The translations under genes and the position numbers were made by a program. Below the pieces are notes generated by a model that was given only the letters and a program-made list of their open reading frames with translations, was not told where the DNA came from and searched no databases. A stretch of DNA of 64,000 nucleotides from Ascaphus truei (taxonomy: Eukaryota; Chordata; Amphibia; Anura; Ascaphidae): assembly GCA_036426205.1 (NCBI GenBank), contig CM071570.1, positions 50,638,984-50,702,983 on the forward strand. Direction: 5' to 3'. Below are positions 1-10,639 of this stretch, piece by piece; the first letter of the stretch is position 1, and the number at the start of each line of letters is the position of its first letter.

Positions 1-484
1 ACAAGCCGATGGCAGGTGCCGCCCTAGCAGACGCACGTAACAGTGCTGGTAGTTCCACTCCACTGCACCAAATTAGAGCACAGACCCTTGGCTCCTCCTC
101 CTACACGTTTCACCAATGAATGGCTTCGTCAGGGATACCACAGCACTAGTTCAATTAGAATATATAGCCTTACCAATTACAAATAATTAGTGAATTGGAT
201 CATCAACAATCTTAAATAAATCAGTCAATAGATCCTGGCAGTTAAATGAACTAGTACTCATGGTATATTGACTGGTTCATGTCACGAAAATAATACATAT
301 CACTTTGCAAAGAATAACAATACGTTTAACATTAAAAAAATTGTAAATATAACACATTAAAATCCTTAAAACGTTAAAAACATTAAAAACAAAAATTTAA
401 ATAAAAAGTTACTATCTTTAAATTTAGGGAAGGAATGAATTAATGCAATCAATTTAAAAAAATTTTAAAAAGTCCACATGTTGT
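1..484. other. AT-rich intergenic DNA
   Basis: No reading frame, hairpin or recognisable repeat was found here. The second half is very A-rich with several ATTAAAAA-like runs just downstream (on the minus strand) of the PLE tail that follows, so part of it may be that element's old 3' flank. Confidence 0.5.
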
Positions 485-735
485 CTATTGGAATGCTAAA
501 AGGTCAAGATCCTCATTGAGCCCTACTGGACTAATTGTTTGTAATTTAAAAATCCAGTAGGTCTCCTGTTTTCTAAGTCTTAAAAGTCTATCACCCCTCA
601 TATTTGTTTTGGTAATATGTTCAATTCCCATAATAGAAAGTCCTTCAATACTCATATTATGGGTTGTAAGAAAATGTCTTGAGACCCCATGGCCAAGAAA
701 ACCTTTTAGGATATTCCTTCTATGTTCCATGAAAC
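485..735 (-). pseudogene. Penelope-like element, GIY-YIG C-terminal fragment
   Basis: Read on the minus strand, about 80 codons match the end of the endonuclease part of Penelope-like retroelements. The recognisable blocks are VSRHFLTTHN, then MRGDRLLRL, then KQETYWIFKLQT, and the family-typical ending GLNEDLDLLAF before the stop. These correspond to the histidine-rich and 'GGDR...EAFWI..L.TL.P.GLN.D' blocks seen in the other PLE copies of this window. The upstream RT and the GIY and YIG motifs are absent, and the frame runs into GC-rich unrelated DNA above about 735, so this is a 5'-truncated relic. No function is expected. Confidence 0.75.
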
Positions 736-1135
736 GTTCTTTTCCGGTCACGTGAGCGTTTCGCCCAATGAGGCGAACCAGCTCCGTGGCGTCACTGGCC
801 CTCCCCCCGACACGCCCCCGGACGGCACGCGAACTATGGCCAGGGAAAGCACCCACTTTCCCTCAGCCTCAGCGCGCCTCACCCCTGCTGAAGTCACTAT
901 GGACTCAGCCTTATATGCATGTTTTGTTACCCTTGACATCGTTACCAAATCTATATTTTGAATTACAAAAATGGGTTAGTTTCTAATGTTCAAATTAATA
1001 ACAATAAATGGTAAACCCTTGGAATATCTCACAGCACATATAAACTATCAGTTACTTCTCACATTCAGTTCATTTAATTTCAAATGTTGATTTAAGTATT
1101 TGATCTTTTTTTTTTAACAAAATAATCATGAGTAA
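736..1135. other. GC-rich patch then AT-rich spacer
   Basis: A CpG-containing patch (about 736-900) abuts the PLE relic and then gives way to AT-rich DNA. Short open frames in both strands of the patch look like by-products of base composition. No gene is supported. Confidence 0.4.
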
Positions 1136-1139
1136 TTAA

Positions 1140-1710
1140 ATAGGTACTCTATATCCTATGTGGGCAGAATATCCTCCTGCCTAGGATTCTGCGCTGATTT
1201 CATACCCTTCCAATACCACTAGTTGAGACAGATCTAATAAAACTACAGAAAAACATTTCCCTATTTATTTGGAACAGGAAAAATCTACATGAAAAAAATC
1301 AATACATACCAGGTCGATATGTGTCTTTCCCTCCTGTCTTTAGCTAGATATTACTTTTCTGCCCAATTTTACCAGTTAGCATCTTCGTTCCACTAATAAA
1401 TATTGGGTAGATATAGAAAAGGCCTATTTGAACCCCCTTATTGTCCACCTATTTCTCCTTGCTAAAAAAATATATATAGGCCAAGAAGTGCCCTCTGCAA
1501 TCTGGTTATGTCTCATTTTATAACGCTCTGGGACAGATGGAGATTAACCACCTTCCCATCTGTAATGACTCCCTTTTTTAGGCCTTTCCCCCTAGGTTAG
1601 ACTGGACACATTTCAACCATGGGGCTTTCTCAGATTTAGGAATATTCTACAAAATAATAAAATCACAGGATTTCATCAACGATGTAAATGAAGCTCTGCA
1701 TTTTAAGTCT
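1140..1710 (+). pseudogene. L1-type LINE ORF2 C-terminal debris
   Basis: Conceptual translation in shifting frames gives segments typical of the post-RT region of L1-clade ORF2: KNISLFIWNRKN (the 'F.W.GK' block) and then WDRWRLTTFPSVMTPFF followed by PRLDWTHFNHGAFSDLG. The last block is equivalent to LTPLFDNPNFPPGCGYKQFD in the better L1 copy at 14041-14110. Several stops and frameshifts make it non-functional. The RT core is not present. Confidence 0.5.
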
Positions 1711-1871
1711 TGATGCAGTTTTATTTAGAAACGTCCAGGACAAAATGTACTGTATTCCATTCTTTTGAACTGAATTTACACCAAATAAATTCATAGTGAA
1801 TGTTCAATATTGAGCTCCCTGTTTGTTTTCTTATGTGCCTCGCCATGATTTTCTTTGTTTATTTTAAGCCT

Positions 1872-2813
1872 TGTGACAGCAGGGGCACACATGGTAAACT
1901 CTAATAAAGGTTAATTCCACTTTCTGCCCCTTGCCTGTCAAGATGGCTACTCAGTGCTGGGTTTATTGTGCTATCTCAGGAGACAAAATGGCTCCCAAAG
2001 CCACTGTGTTATAAGCTGTATCTCTGTTTTTAAAATATGTTACATTTATTTACTGTATGACTCTTTGTGTGTCTAGACTAGTAACCCTGTCTAATTGACA
2101 GGTACATCATTGTTGAGGGTCTGGTCATTGTATTGGGTCAGGTGTAGTTGTGGGACAATGGGGAGCTCGGGCGAGATATGCCCACCTGCAGGGAGAGCAC
2201 ACACTCCAAATCAAGAGAATTATTTTCCCCCAGCAGTGAGGCCTCTCTCTCTGCAGGAGGTATGGAGTTAAAACTGGAGAGCAGTGCCTACATCCAATGC
2301 CCCGTCAGCTCGCACATTATTGGTTGGTTCATATTTCCGTGTCTCCAAGGTCCTGCCCTTTGGGTGCCAACCTTGAGCACTGTACCAACCCCCAGCCCTG
2401 ATTAGTCCATCCAGTCGAGTCCCCGGCTCCTGATTGGTTCAGTCAAGGACTTCCATGTTTTCAGATGGAGGCTGGGAAAGTATGTAAGCCTAGGCCAATC
2501 AGAGCACCAAAGTTTTTTTTGTAGTTTCTGTGTCTAGGGACTACCTGTTTTGAGAACTGTGGACCCAGGAACAGTAACATCTTGTCATTGGAACCTGGAC
2601 TAATCAAAGCAGAGACAACAAGAGTAAGCTAGCTTTTGCAGCACTCTCCACCTAACAAGCTAGGAGTCCATCCTATTGGTGATTTATTACTGCACCCTGT
2701 TTTGTGTGTTTTTACTGTTGGCTTCGGACAAATATATTATGGTTTATTTAACATTTGTGTTCTGCCTGTTGCTTTGTGATCCCTGGTAGCCTGGTCATCC
2801 CTGTATTGTAACA
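1872..2813. repeat. candidate solo LTR
   Basis: A block of about 940 bp begins TGTGACAGC and ends TTGTAACA, the TG...CA arrangement of a long terminal repeat. It is flanked by similar 5-mers (AGCCT before, AGCTT after) that could be an imperfect target duplication. Inside are several CCAAT-type boxes (for example near 2418 and 2496). No retroviral or retrotransposon coding sequence adjoins it. The call rests only on ends and flanks. Confidence 0.35.
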
Positions 2814-2822
2814 AGCTTCAGC

Positions 2823-3789
2823 TTACAAATTCAACAAAATTATTAAAAAAATAGCTATAGCAAGACTTACTGTTCCTGTGACCACAATTAAATAAATTAA
2901 ATCCCTCGTTATGTCGTAGGATAATGACCATGGCTCAGCTGCAGCTTCCCTTTGGTGTTTGAGGCTTCTGTAGTTCTTTGAATTAATGATAGATGCTATT
3001 AGGGTGTAGGTAAGATAAAGCCAATGTATTCTGAGACTACTGCTACAGTCATGCACATTCTGTTTAGTATTGTCTATGAAAAGCATCAGTTGTTTTTAAG
3101 ACACCCATATCACTTCTTCTTCCCATACACGCTTCCAATGCTGCAAAACTAAAAGACACCAGACACAGTCTCTGCCATTATTGACATACTTATTACAGTA
3201 AGTTACAGAAACATAGTATAAATCACTGAAGGTTTTATAAAAAATATTGATTACAAGCACATACAGTAAATAATAAAGCTTCCCCAAAAAATACAATCTT
3301 TCACCAACTGTCCCTGGCTGTTTCTTAGTGGAGTTCCACCTGCAAGATAATGAAGAAATGCTGTACATGTGTTACTTAAAGACGGTGTTGTTCTGTACAG
3401 TAGTTACATCGCTGTACATGTGTGCTCTATGCCTGTTCAATGAAACGCATAGACATTCGATTTGATTGTTGTGCATGCGCGCCGGATGTAGAGCAAGAAA
3501 TTACAAAAAAAAAGTCAGATGTTACCTTAATGATACAATACTGATGTTCTGTGTCACTGGTTGTGTTTTCAACATGAAGAAGGTGTTGTAGTGTATAATG
3601 TGCAAAACTAGGATAAAAACAATGGCATTAGTATACCGTTCCATGACTCCAACAATATTACTTACTAAACTGTGCCCCGAAACTACTCTAGTTCATCTCT
3701 AAAGAGTATCACCCCCAACAAACAATAAAAAAAGTCATTTCTTTAATGTCATGGTTTTATCTATTCCAGTCACTGATTTCTCTAGACCA
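2823..3789. other. no gene recognised
   Basis: Short open frames occur on the minus strand (2823-3086, 3096-3368) but carry no motif that I recognise and no consistent codon bias. A CpG-bearing point at 3476-3490 (GCATGCGCGCC) stands out against an AT-rich background. Confidence 0.4.
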
Positions 3790-4390
3790 CATTTCTCAGA
3801 AGCCGTAATAGGGTAGTCTATTTATTGTGTTATTGACATTCCTCAATTGTACAGCACTGTATTTGTACTGCACCTGAAGAGCATGTAAAATAGCCTGCTT
3901 CAAATTGTTTGGTAAAGCCATCTTACCATGTGAGCCATAAAAATTCACTTTTCTGCCCCAGTCAGCATAAAGCTCAAAAGGTACATGATGGTGAAAAATC
4001 AACTTGGCAAATCTGAAGCTACATGTGGTTTTCCCCTATTGGTGCATAGCATATCTTTCCAATAGTTCCCTTGGTGTTATGGATATAGAGATGTCACAGA
4101 GAGCATCCCCATTGACAGTGATATGTCTCCACCTCCGTGGTTCAGTCAATTTTCCTGCATGTGTGCATCAGGTGGATGAGGGAGAAAGGCACAATGTCAC
4201 TGCCACCAAATGAGAAGAATGGTCTGTAGGGGCTTTCCTGCATCTGAGGATTGCTTTGAGACACATGGGGGGCAGAGGATGCTACATACAGATGTGGTGC
4301 TTTCTCTTGCAATAGTCTATCCACTAATGAATAGAGACCATCAATGCACTTCACAATATGGTCCATGCTCTTTAACTTGTGGTCCATTTT
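3790..4390 (-). pseudogene. BEN-domain-like gene, copy A (decayed)
   Basis: On the minus strand an N-terminal stretch (4387 to 4142) reads as a possible short helix (MDHKLKSMDHIVKCIDGLYS) followed by a Ser/Pro linker. After a frame change it continues EPRRWRHITVNGDALCDIS, then KLIFHHHVPFELYADWG, and GKMALPNNLKQAILHALQ. The last two blocks resemble the BEN domain pattern (a lumenal 'L.. .F...EL' helix, then 'K.AL....I..I...V'), a DNA-binding and adaptor fold of chromatin proteins. At least one frameshift and one stop interrupt it. The second copy at 46160-46745 shows the same order of blocks, which supports a real ancestral gene or a TE-borne gene. BEN assignment is by eye and tentative. Confidence 0.45.
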
Positions 4391-4499
4391 TTTTCTCCAG
4401 TGAATCTATTCTCTTGTCCAGCTCAGGTACTTGTGCACAATCAGTTCAACCATCAGGTCTGGCCACAGGTGAGCAAGGCATGCAATAATCACAATTATC

Positions 4500-4980
4500 A
4501 AACAAAAACCTATGTGACAATATATACATATGTGTTTTTCCCAGCCAAGATGTGATATATCCCAGGGGTGTCTCTGGGTAACCATAAGGCTGCAAAAAAA
4601 ATGTGTCCAGTTATTTTATTAATACCAAATGCTGTAATGTTTCATGTAAGAAGTTTATATGTTGTAATACCTACACGGTGTTAATCAGTCCCCCTCTCCA
4701 ATGAGACACATGTCAGTGGTAATTAACGCTTAAAGTGTAAGTGAGGTTAACTATACCAGTCTACATTGAATATAAAATATGTTGTAAAGTGACAACAGAA
4801 AGTAAGGAAATCAAAATATTTTTTAATTCTGATGAGTTTTGTTTTTTAAAGATATTGCTGTTGTTCACAGAAATTTCCCTTTTTGCTTTGTTGTTTTTTC
4901 ATAAACAGTTACAGTACCACTACTGTTTCCACAATTTAACCCTTTGAGTGCATTACATTACAGTAATATTACACTAAATC
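4500..4980. other. no gene recognised
   Basis: AT-rich sequence with a 68-codon open frame at 4741-4947 that is hydrophobic by composition only. I see nothing else here. Confidence 0.4.
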
Positions 4981-5052
4981 AGTGTTTCCCAACCAAGATT
5001 CCATGTAACCCATGAGTTACCCATGGGTGCCTTTGACTAACCGCAATGGGGC

Positions 5053-5170
5053 ACTGCGTGAAAACCAAATGGTGTGATTTTAGTCCCCCTAAAGGGGCCT
5101 GTATCTCGGGGGGCACGGGGTCCCCAGACCTAAAACCAACGCGGTTCAGCTCCGCAGACCCCCTGCACAT
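5053..5170 (-). repeat. GCAGGGGGTCTCC MITE family, single arm
   Basis: Reverse-complement reading gives the family signature: GTGCAGGGGGTCTGCGGAGC, then GAACCGCGTTGGTTTTAGG, GGGGACCCC, and a tail of the type GAGATACAGGCCC. The same arm occurs at 8938-9180, 17015-17215 and 54165-54510. Only one arm is present here. Confidence 0.55.
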
Positions 5171-5299
5171 CTACACTATCAATAAAAATGTATTTCAAAT
5201 AATTTTTAATGTGCGGATGTTTGCGCAGAGAGAGAGCAGCGGATCTCTCTTTGCTGCAAACACATCTCGCCCCCGCCGCCCATACAGTAGTATCATTTA

Positions 5300-5415
5300 T
5301 GTATGTGCATATACAGTACAGTACAGTACAGTACTGTATGTTAGGGCTTACAGGGGTTGTTGTTATACAGTATATACAGTATATAGTATACAGTATACAG
5401 TATACTGCATTACAA
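5300..5415. repeat. TACAGTA/TATACAG simple repeat
   Basis: Runs of TACAGTA and GTATACA form a low-complexity palindromic block. It accounts for the overlapping tyrosine-rich open frames on both strands at 5046-5475. Confidence 0.7.
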
Positions 5416-5483
5416 TTCATTATAGGGGACGGCTTCACAGAGAATAGCTCGCAAGCGCCACCATGTGTATTTTGACGGCATTG

Positions 5484-5634
5484 CAGTATTGTAACCAGCC
5501 GGAATAAAAAGCTTAAATTCCGACCGGAAAATAACGCAATGTACTCTGGCAGAAAACTATCAGAAACCTGAATACACCCGAGTATACCCGAATTCGCGGG
5601 ACTAGCCGTGCTCGAATAAAGTGTGTCGCCAGTG
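5484..5634 (+). mobile_element. partial 399-bp TIR element (3' end)
   Basis: This matches the last about 150 bp of the TIR element complete at 9476-9874: GGAATAAAA, CACCCGAGTATACCCGAATT, GGGACTAGCC and the terminal TCGAATAAAGTGTGTCGCC then AGTG, followed by TA. The left end is missing or rearranged. Confidence 0.65.
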
Positions 5635-5666
5635 TATAAACATTCATGTGATGTGACTGTCTTATA

Positions 5667-6060
5667 GGTGATTCAGGATATGGAAGCCGGCCTTGGCTTC
5701 TGACACCACTGGGTAATCCTCAAAATCCTGCGGAGGAAAGATATAATGCCACCCACATAGCCACCCGCTCGATGATTGAGAGACATTTGGAGTTTTGAAA
5801 AGTCGCTTCCGCTCTCTTGATAGATCTGGTGGTGTGCTCCAGTATTCGCCAGTGAAGGTTGGTGACATTGTGATTTGTTGTTGCATTCTGCACAACATTG
5901 CAGTAAGGCACAATATTCAACACGACATTCCTGATGATTTAGAGGAGGATCCTCCCGTGCCTCCTGCAGGGCTTAGGGAACATACAGCCAGTGGGGTGGA
6001 GACCCGCAGGATGTTAATCGCAATTTTTTTCACATGTAAGTTTTTAATTTTACATACACG
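5667..6060 (+). pseudogene. PIF/Harbinger transposase (HARBI1-like), C-terminal exon
   Basis: Starting after a plausible acceptor (CTTATAG) the translation reads GDSGYGSRPWLLTPLGNPQN, PAEERYNATHIATRSMIERH, then SRFRSLDRSGGVLQYSPVKV and CCCILHNIAVRHN. This is the DDE_Tnp_4 nuclease C-terminal half: the GDSGYP-type block contains the second catalytic Asp, the 'AEERYN..H...RS.IER' block the final acidic residue, and 'ACCVLHNIA' the closing helix. Near 5791 one base is missing between IERHLEF and LKSRF, breaking the frame; otherwise the exon is open. No upstream exon with the first Asp was found in this window. Confidence 0.8.
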
Positions 6061-6067
6061 AGAATGA

Positions 6068-7752
6068 TCTTGTGATGTGAGTCATATTACATTGTGTGTA
6101 TCTAATCCTAGGATCCTGCTTTCTCAAATCAACTGCCAATTTTGTAGGGAATGATCAGAAGAACGTATGACACCGGTATGTCAATGTTTAACACATTTGA
6201 CCTTGTATAAATCATATTTCCACACACCTGTACAATGTGTGCATCCTTGAATGCAGAATGTTGTGCATTAAGTGAATCGATAGTGCTGTATTTTATGAAT
6301 ATGCCTCTATTGTTATATTAAAACATCACAAGTACTCTACATTATTATATATCATTTTTGAAATAAACATGATACTTCATTAAAATAAATACAAAGATGT
6401 ATTAATTGTGAACATAAATAATGTTACAATCGTTATTGTTCACATTCCTTACTTAATAGTATTATTGGCACTTATGTAAGTATTACTACATACATAATTT
6501 GACTATCTGCAGGATAGGAGCAGATGACATGGGGATACCTTCTATCAGTAACCTGTCATGTATCCCTAGCATAAGTGATATTGTATGTTTGAAAATACAC
6601 ATTTTTAAATTCAGATAATGTCAATGATTTATACATTTACTCATGTACAAATGTGACCAATACATTCAACTTCCACTATAACTAAATGTGTATTTATTCT
6701 GACAACGTAGGAAATCATTAATTTTATTCTTTGAGTGATGCAAAAGTGTACTGAGCATGACCTAACAACAATGGAGCACTAAGAGAAGATATAAATGCAA
6801 AATAATAGTCATGTGTACAGACAATTGTAAGTATTAGAAAATAGGCAAAAAGCAATTTAAAAGCAGGTTCTAACATTAGAGAATCCAACATTAGCTAGGA
6901 GATATAAAAATTAGCTGGTTCACTTTACTGTGTATCATAGCATGAGTGTCCATGGCTTTTATGTGGCATGTGGACACTATGTAAAAGCTGTCAATTGTTC
7001 GGTGTTTGGATAAATCCATTCATATGATCTTCTGTCTGGAACGAATATGTCAACATCTGTGAAAGAAGTATATATGTAAGATTAATTAACGAAAGGTACA
7101 GGTGAAATATAACTTAATATTTCTATGAAACACACGTCTTTAGAGTAACTGTGTACTACACGTGAAGCTTGGCGTTATAAGCAAACAATAACGCTACATC
7201 TTAGAAATAGCTACTTTACTTAATGTATATAAACAATTTCAAATTGTTGAGAAAGACTGAACAACCAAGCTAATTATTCAAAATGCTTGTAGTAATCAAG
7301 GATTGGTTGGCCCACATGCTATCTGTACTAACATGATATATACATAAGGCATTTATCATCTTACATATTTTTTTAATGTTAACAATTGACAATGCATTAT
7401 TTGTGGGTAATGGAGGGGCGTGAACGTACTGGAATGACATGTTTGTGCTGCGCTGGAATCACTCGTATTTCCAGCGCCATTGCACAGCACATTTAACAAT
7501 ATTAATTCGTATAGCGTGAAGTGGATAGAACCTTCGTTATGAGCTCTGTTCCGGCATATTGTGATCTTCACACCGCGATCTGTTATATTATCATGAGACG
7601 GAAAAAAGGTAAAAGGGGCAAGTAAAGTTTTAAAATAACTTTTTTTCCCCCGTATGGTACGCGCATGCGTCATGAATCGAACGCATAGGCCTGTCATATG
7701 GGAAGAAGCGATTCACACATTGTATAAAGTACTAAAGTTATAGTTACCTGCA
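6068..7752. other. AT-rich spacer
   Basis: Long AT-rich stretch with no coding signal. A minus-strand frame at 7356-7697 of 113 codons lies directly downstream of the forkhead ORF on the same strand but has no motif I recognise; it may be 3' untranslated or intronic sequence of that gene. Confidence 0.4.
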
Positions 7753-8388
7753 TTATATAGCATTCAAACTCGGTGCAGTCATGGAAGGGGTGTTTGCGAG
7801 GTAGCCGCTGTAGTCAATCAATTCGTTGTTTGGTGTGTTCATCTCGGTACCGTTGTACCTTACTCCATAACAGCTTGGATATTGTGGAATGTACTGAGGC
7901 AGACACAGAGTGTATCGTTGTGACATTTCATCTGCTCCAGCCAAGTCGGTATTATGCATGTTATCGTAATAACTAGCTCCGTTATGGTTATGGTATTGTT
8001 TGGACAACTCCGGATCAAAATATTCCACATTCTGCTGAACATTAAAGGCACCGCTGCGGGCACCTATATCCTGGTAGTTGTGCCAGAGTAATCTGTGTCT
8101 TCTCACATTTCCATTAGCAGACATACGCATACCGAATTCATAAACTGACCAACAACCACCCCTGTTTCCTTGACACGGTGAGTTTCGAATAAAAGAAGCA
8201 TTGGTTGATAAAGTTCGGCGTATCGAATTTCTCCATACCTTCGGTTTGGGATAATTTTGATAATAAGGGTAGTTACCCATCATATATTGATATATCTGAG
8301 AGACAGTAGCATGTTTCTGGATTCGGTTTTGAATAGCGGTATATATTAGATTGGCATAAGAGAACGGAGGTTTGTCTTGGGAAGACAT
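7753..8388 (-). CDS. divergent forkhead (FOX) transcription factor, intronless ORF
   Basis: An uninterrupted 211-codon frame. Residues about 6-75 form a forkhead winged-helix DNA-binding domain: KPPFSYANLIYTAI (helix 1), ATVSQIYQYMMGNYPYY (helix 2), VWRNSIRRTLSTNASFIR (recognition helix 3; the usual form is W.NSIRH.LS.N.CF), then GGCWSVYEF for wing 1, where most FOX proteins have GKG.YW. The LSQIYQY...YPYY part is reminiscent of FOXI-type domains, but the RT in place of HN in helix 3 and the altered wing make assignment uncertain. The C-terminal 130 residues are rich in Asn, Tyr and Gln with no basic nuclear signal that I can see beyond RRHR near residue 98. The start ATG gives MSSQDKPPF, with the domain almost at the N-terminus. 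The lack of an intron inside the domain suggests a retrocopy or a lineage-specific gene. No frameshift or stop, so it may be functional. Confidence 0.8.
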   Translation of the reverse strand: MSSQDKPPFSYANLIYTAIQNRIQKHATVSQIYQYMMGNYPYYQNYPKPKVWRNSIRRTLSTNASFIRNSPCQGNRGGCWSVYEFGMRMSANGNVRRHRLLWHNYQDIGARSGAFNVQQNVEYFDPELSKQYHNHNGASYYDNMHNTDLAGADEMSQRYTLCLPQYIPQYPSCYGVRYNGTEMNTPNNELIDYSGYLANTPSMTAPSLNAI

Positions 8389-8469
8389 CTCGAACGATAT
8401 GTTTTTGCAGGGAATGTAGTCAAGTAACCCAAACGATTCCTTAAAATCAGCTTCTTACAAAGTATCCTG

Positions 8470-8850
8470 TGATGACTCAGGAGATTCCTTCCCTTCCTGG
8501 TCCCTCTCTCCCATCTCCTGTTGCCCTTCCTACTCCTTCCCAAGCCTCTCCTTTACCCTCCACCTCTCTCCCTTTGCCGCAGCGTGTACCCCGCAGGTCT
8601 CGCATACCCACGCCGTCTCTGAGTCCCTGCTATGATCCTCCCAGTTCCCTCTCTCCCGCAGTGCCCGCATCACCTTCCCCTGTGGTGGCATCCATCCCGT
8701 TGTCTCCTCCCCGCGTGGTACCTGCGGTGCGATGTTCCGCGCTCCTGGTGACGAGCCCGACTCGTGCGGTCCCGCTACCCACGGGGGGGGTGCCCACTGA
8801 CTCCAATGCAGTTCAGCTTAGAAGACACCCTGCTCTCGCACAATATAAAT
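8470..8850. repeat. pyrimidine-rich low-complexity DNA
   Basis: C/T-rich sequence dominated by CCCTCTCTCCC-like words. The 127-codon proline/serine frame on the plus strand is explained by composition. It lies immediately upstream (minus sense) of the forkhead ORF, so it would be the gene's 5' flank. Confidence 0.5.
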
Positions 8851-8937
8851 AAAAATTACACGAATGCAGCTTCATAACCATTGCAGATAGCTAACAGAAT
8901 TATGTTTATTGTTATTGGTGTTTTTGACAGTAGTGTA

Positions 8938-9180
8938 GATGAGCAGGGGGTCTCCGGAGCTGAACCGCATTGGTTTCAGGTCCGGGGACCCCCTAATTCA
9001 GGAGATACAGGCCTGTTATGGGGTGCCGGTATCCATAGCAGAATTTTAAATGTCCCGGTCACGTGACGCGGAAGCTTTAAAAGTGCACCCCATAACAGGG
9101 CTTGTAACTCAGGAAGTAGGGGTCACCGAGGCTGAAATCAATCTTGTTCAGCTCAGAAGACCCCCTGCTTCCGCACACTA
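8938..9180. repeat. foldback MITE, GCAGGGGGTCTCC family
   Basis: Left arm GAGCAGGGGGTCTCCGGAGC ... GGCCTGTTATGGGGTGCCGG and right arm CACCCCATAACAGGG ... CAGAAGACCCCCTGC are inverted copies with diverged interiors, joined by about 40 bp containing CACGTGACGCGG. It is the most symmetrical copy of the family in the window. Confidence 0.65.
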
Positions 9181-9219
9181 GTATCAAACACCCCCCTCCC
9201 CAAGACAAAAATCATTACC

Positions 9220-9420
9220 TCCTCTCTTCTCTCCATCTCTCCCCCTTTCCCCCCTCTCTCTCCCCTTTCCCCTTCCCCCTCTCTCCTCCCTCCCTCTCTC
9301 CCCCCCTCCCCCTCCCTTCCCACCCTACTCCCATTTCCTTCCCCCTTCCCTTTATAAGCAGAAGTTTATTTATGCCTCCTCCCTTCCATTTACCTCACAT
9401 TCATTCACCCCCCCCCCCCC
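9220..9420. repeat. C/T-rich simple repeat ending in a C run
   Basis: Runs of CCCTCTCTCC and CCCCCCC; the open proline/serine/leucine frame over it is a composition effect. Confidence 0.7.
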
Positions 9421-9475
9421 TTCTCAGAAGTTCCCCTCACAGGGAAACTGGTCACAAAACAATACGGGATGTATA

Positions 9476-9874
9476 CTGCACCGACACACTTTATTCGAGC
9501 AAATACCCAGTATGTACCTGGCAGATACCTGGAATGCGCCGCTCCTCACCTCTGACAAGCCCCGTTGCGTTTGCCTTCCCAGCCTGGGTTCATGCCTGGC
9601 TGATGGGCGGCTGATCTGTTAAATGATAATGATTAGGATATAATAGGCTGCAATGCTTCGCGTGTCTACCAGATGGCATAAATTCATGAATTGTAATGCA
9701 GTATATATATATATATACTGTGCAGTATTGCAGCCAGCGGGAATAAAATGCTTCAATCCCTGCTTGGAAAACACCTCAATGCACTCGGGCAGAAAACAGT
9801 CACAAACCTCAATACACCCGGGTATACCCGAATTCGTGGGACTAGCCGAGCTCGAATAAAGTGTGTCGCCAGTG
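9476..9874 (+). mobile_element. 399-bp TIR DNA element, complete, TA target duplication
   Basis: The element runs from CTGCACCGACACACTTTATT to TCGAATAAAGTGTGTCGCC plus AGTG. The ends are terminal inverted repeats of about 24 bp (core CGACACACTTTATTCGAGC). TA dinucleotides flank it at 9474-9475 and 9875-9876. A copy of the same length lies inverted at 53040-53436 and a fragment at 5484-5634. No coding capacity, so it is a non-autonomous MITE; TA duplication would fit Tc1/mariner-like mobilisation, but the superfamily is not proven. Confidence 0.75.
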
Positions 9875-9876
9875 TA

Positions 9877-10639
9877 CCTATCTTTGACTGTATCACCAAT
9901 AAATACCCACCCAGTGGCGAGAGTTGCTTAGCTAAAATAAATGGGGAATGTTTGGTGTGCGAGATTGAGTGTTCCTGTATCCCTCCCTTTGCTGTCCATG
10001 GAATTCCAGGACCGGGGTGGTCCCCAAAAGGCCTTAGGCCCAATAATCTAGTAGAATCGGTGGGTTGGTCAGCGCACGGATTTTTGCTCACAAAATGAAA
10101 AGAGAAGATAAGGGACACGTGATTAGTGTTTAACCAGACAAAACATTATCCAATAATATAATGTGATCTTTTAAATTAAATAATAAAAATGCTTAAATAA
10201 AAACGTTTGAATAAAATAAAAGACTTGGCTAAAAGTCTGAATGTAAGGCTTTAATGGAAAGCCTTAATAAAAACTCCTTCATATATTTTTAAAATGGAGT
10301 TCTGTGGTTGATGGTGGGATAAGAGATGTAAAATCAAAAAATGCAGGGATGGTGGGGGCGGTGGTTAGCGCGCTCTTGTGCAGCCTGCTTTTCTAACAGG
10401 TGATGCTGGTTTGGCGGTATTACTTTGTCAGAGTCTTATGCATCCTGCTGTCTGACATAGAAAGTGATGCTGTTTGGACTGTATTTGCTTTCTGAGAGTG
10501 TTACCAGAAGTGCTGGCTTTCTCCTCCTTTTAATAGAGGTGGTGTGCGATGCTGGTTTGTTTAAAACAAGGTGTCTGGTGAGGGGGCGACTTCCTCCTCC
10601 TCCTTATGGAGGCGGTATGTAAGTGACTTCTCTCCCGGG
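9877..10639. other. no gene recognised
   Basis: Mixed sequence. An open frame over 9753-10118 on the minus strand partly overlaps the TIR element and has no recognised motif. From 10340 a TG- and CTG-rich segment begins that leads into the PLE terminal repeat. Confidence 0.35.

Noticed and set aside
5046..5475. Overlapping ORFs of 133, 102 and 88 codons
   Set aside because: They run through a MITE arm and a TACAGTA simple repeat.
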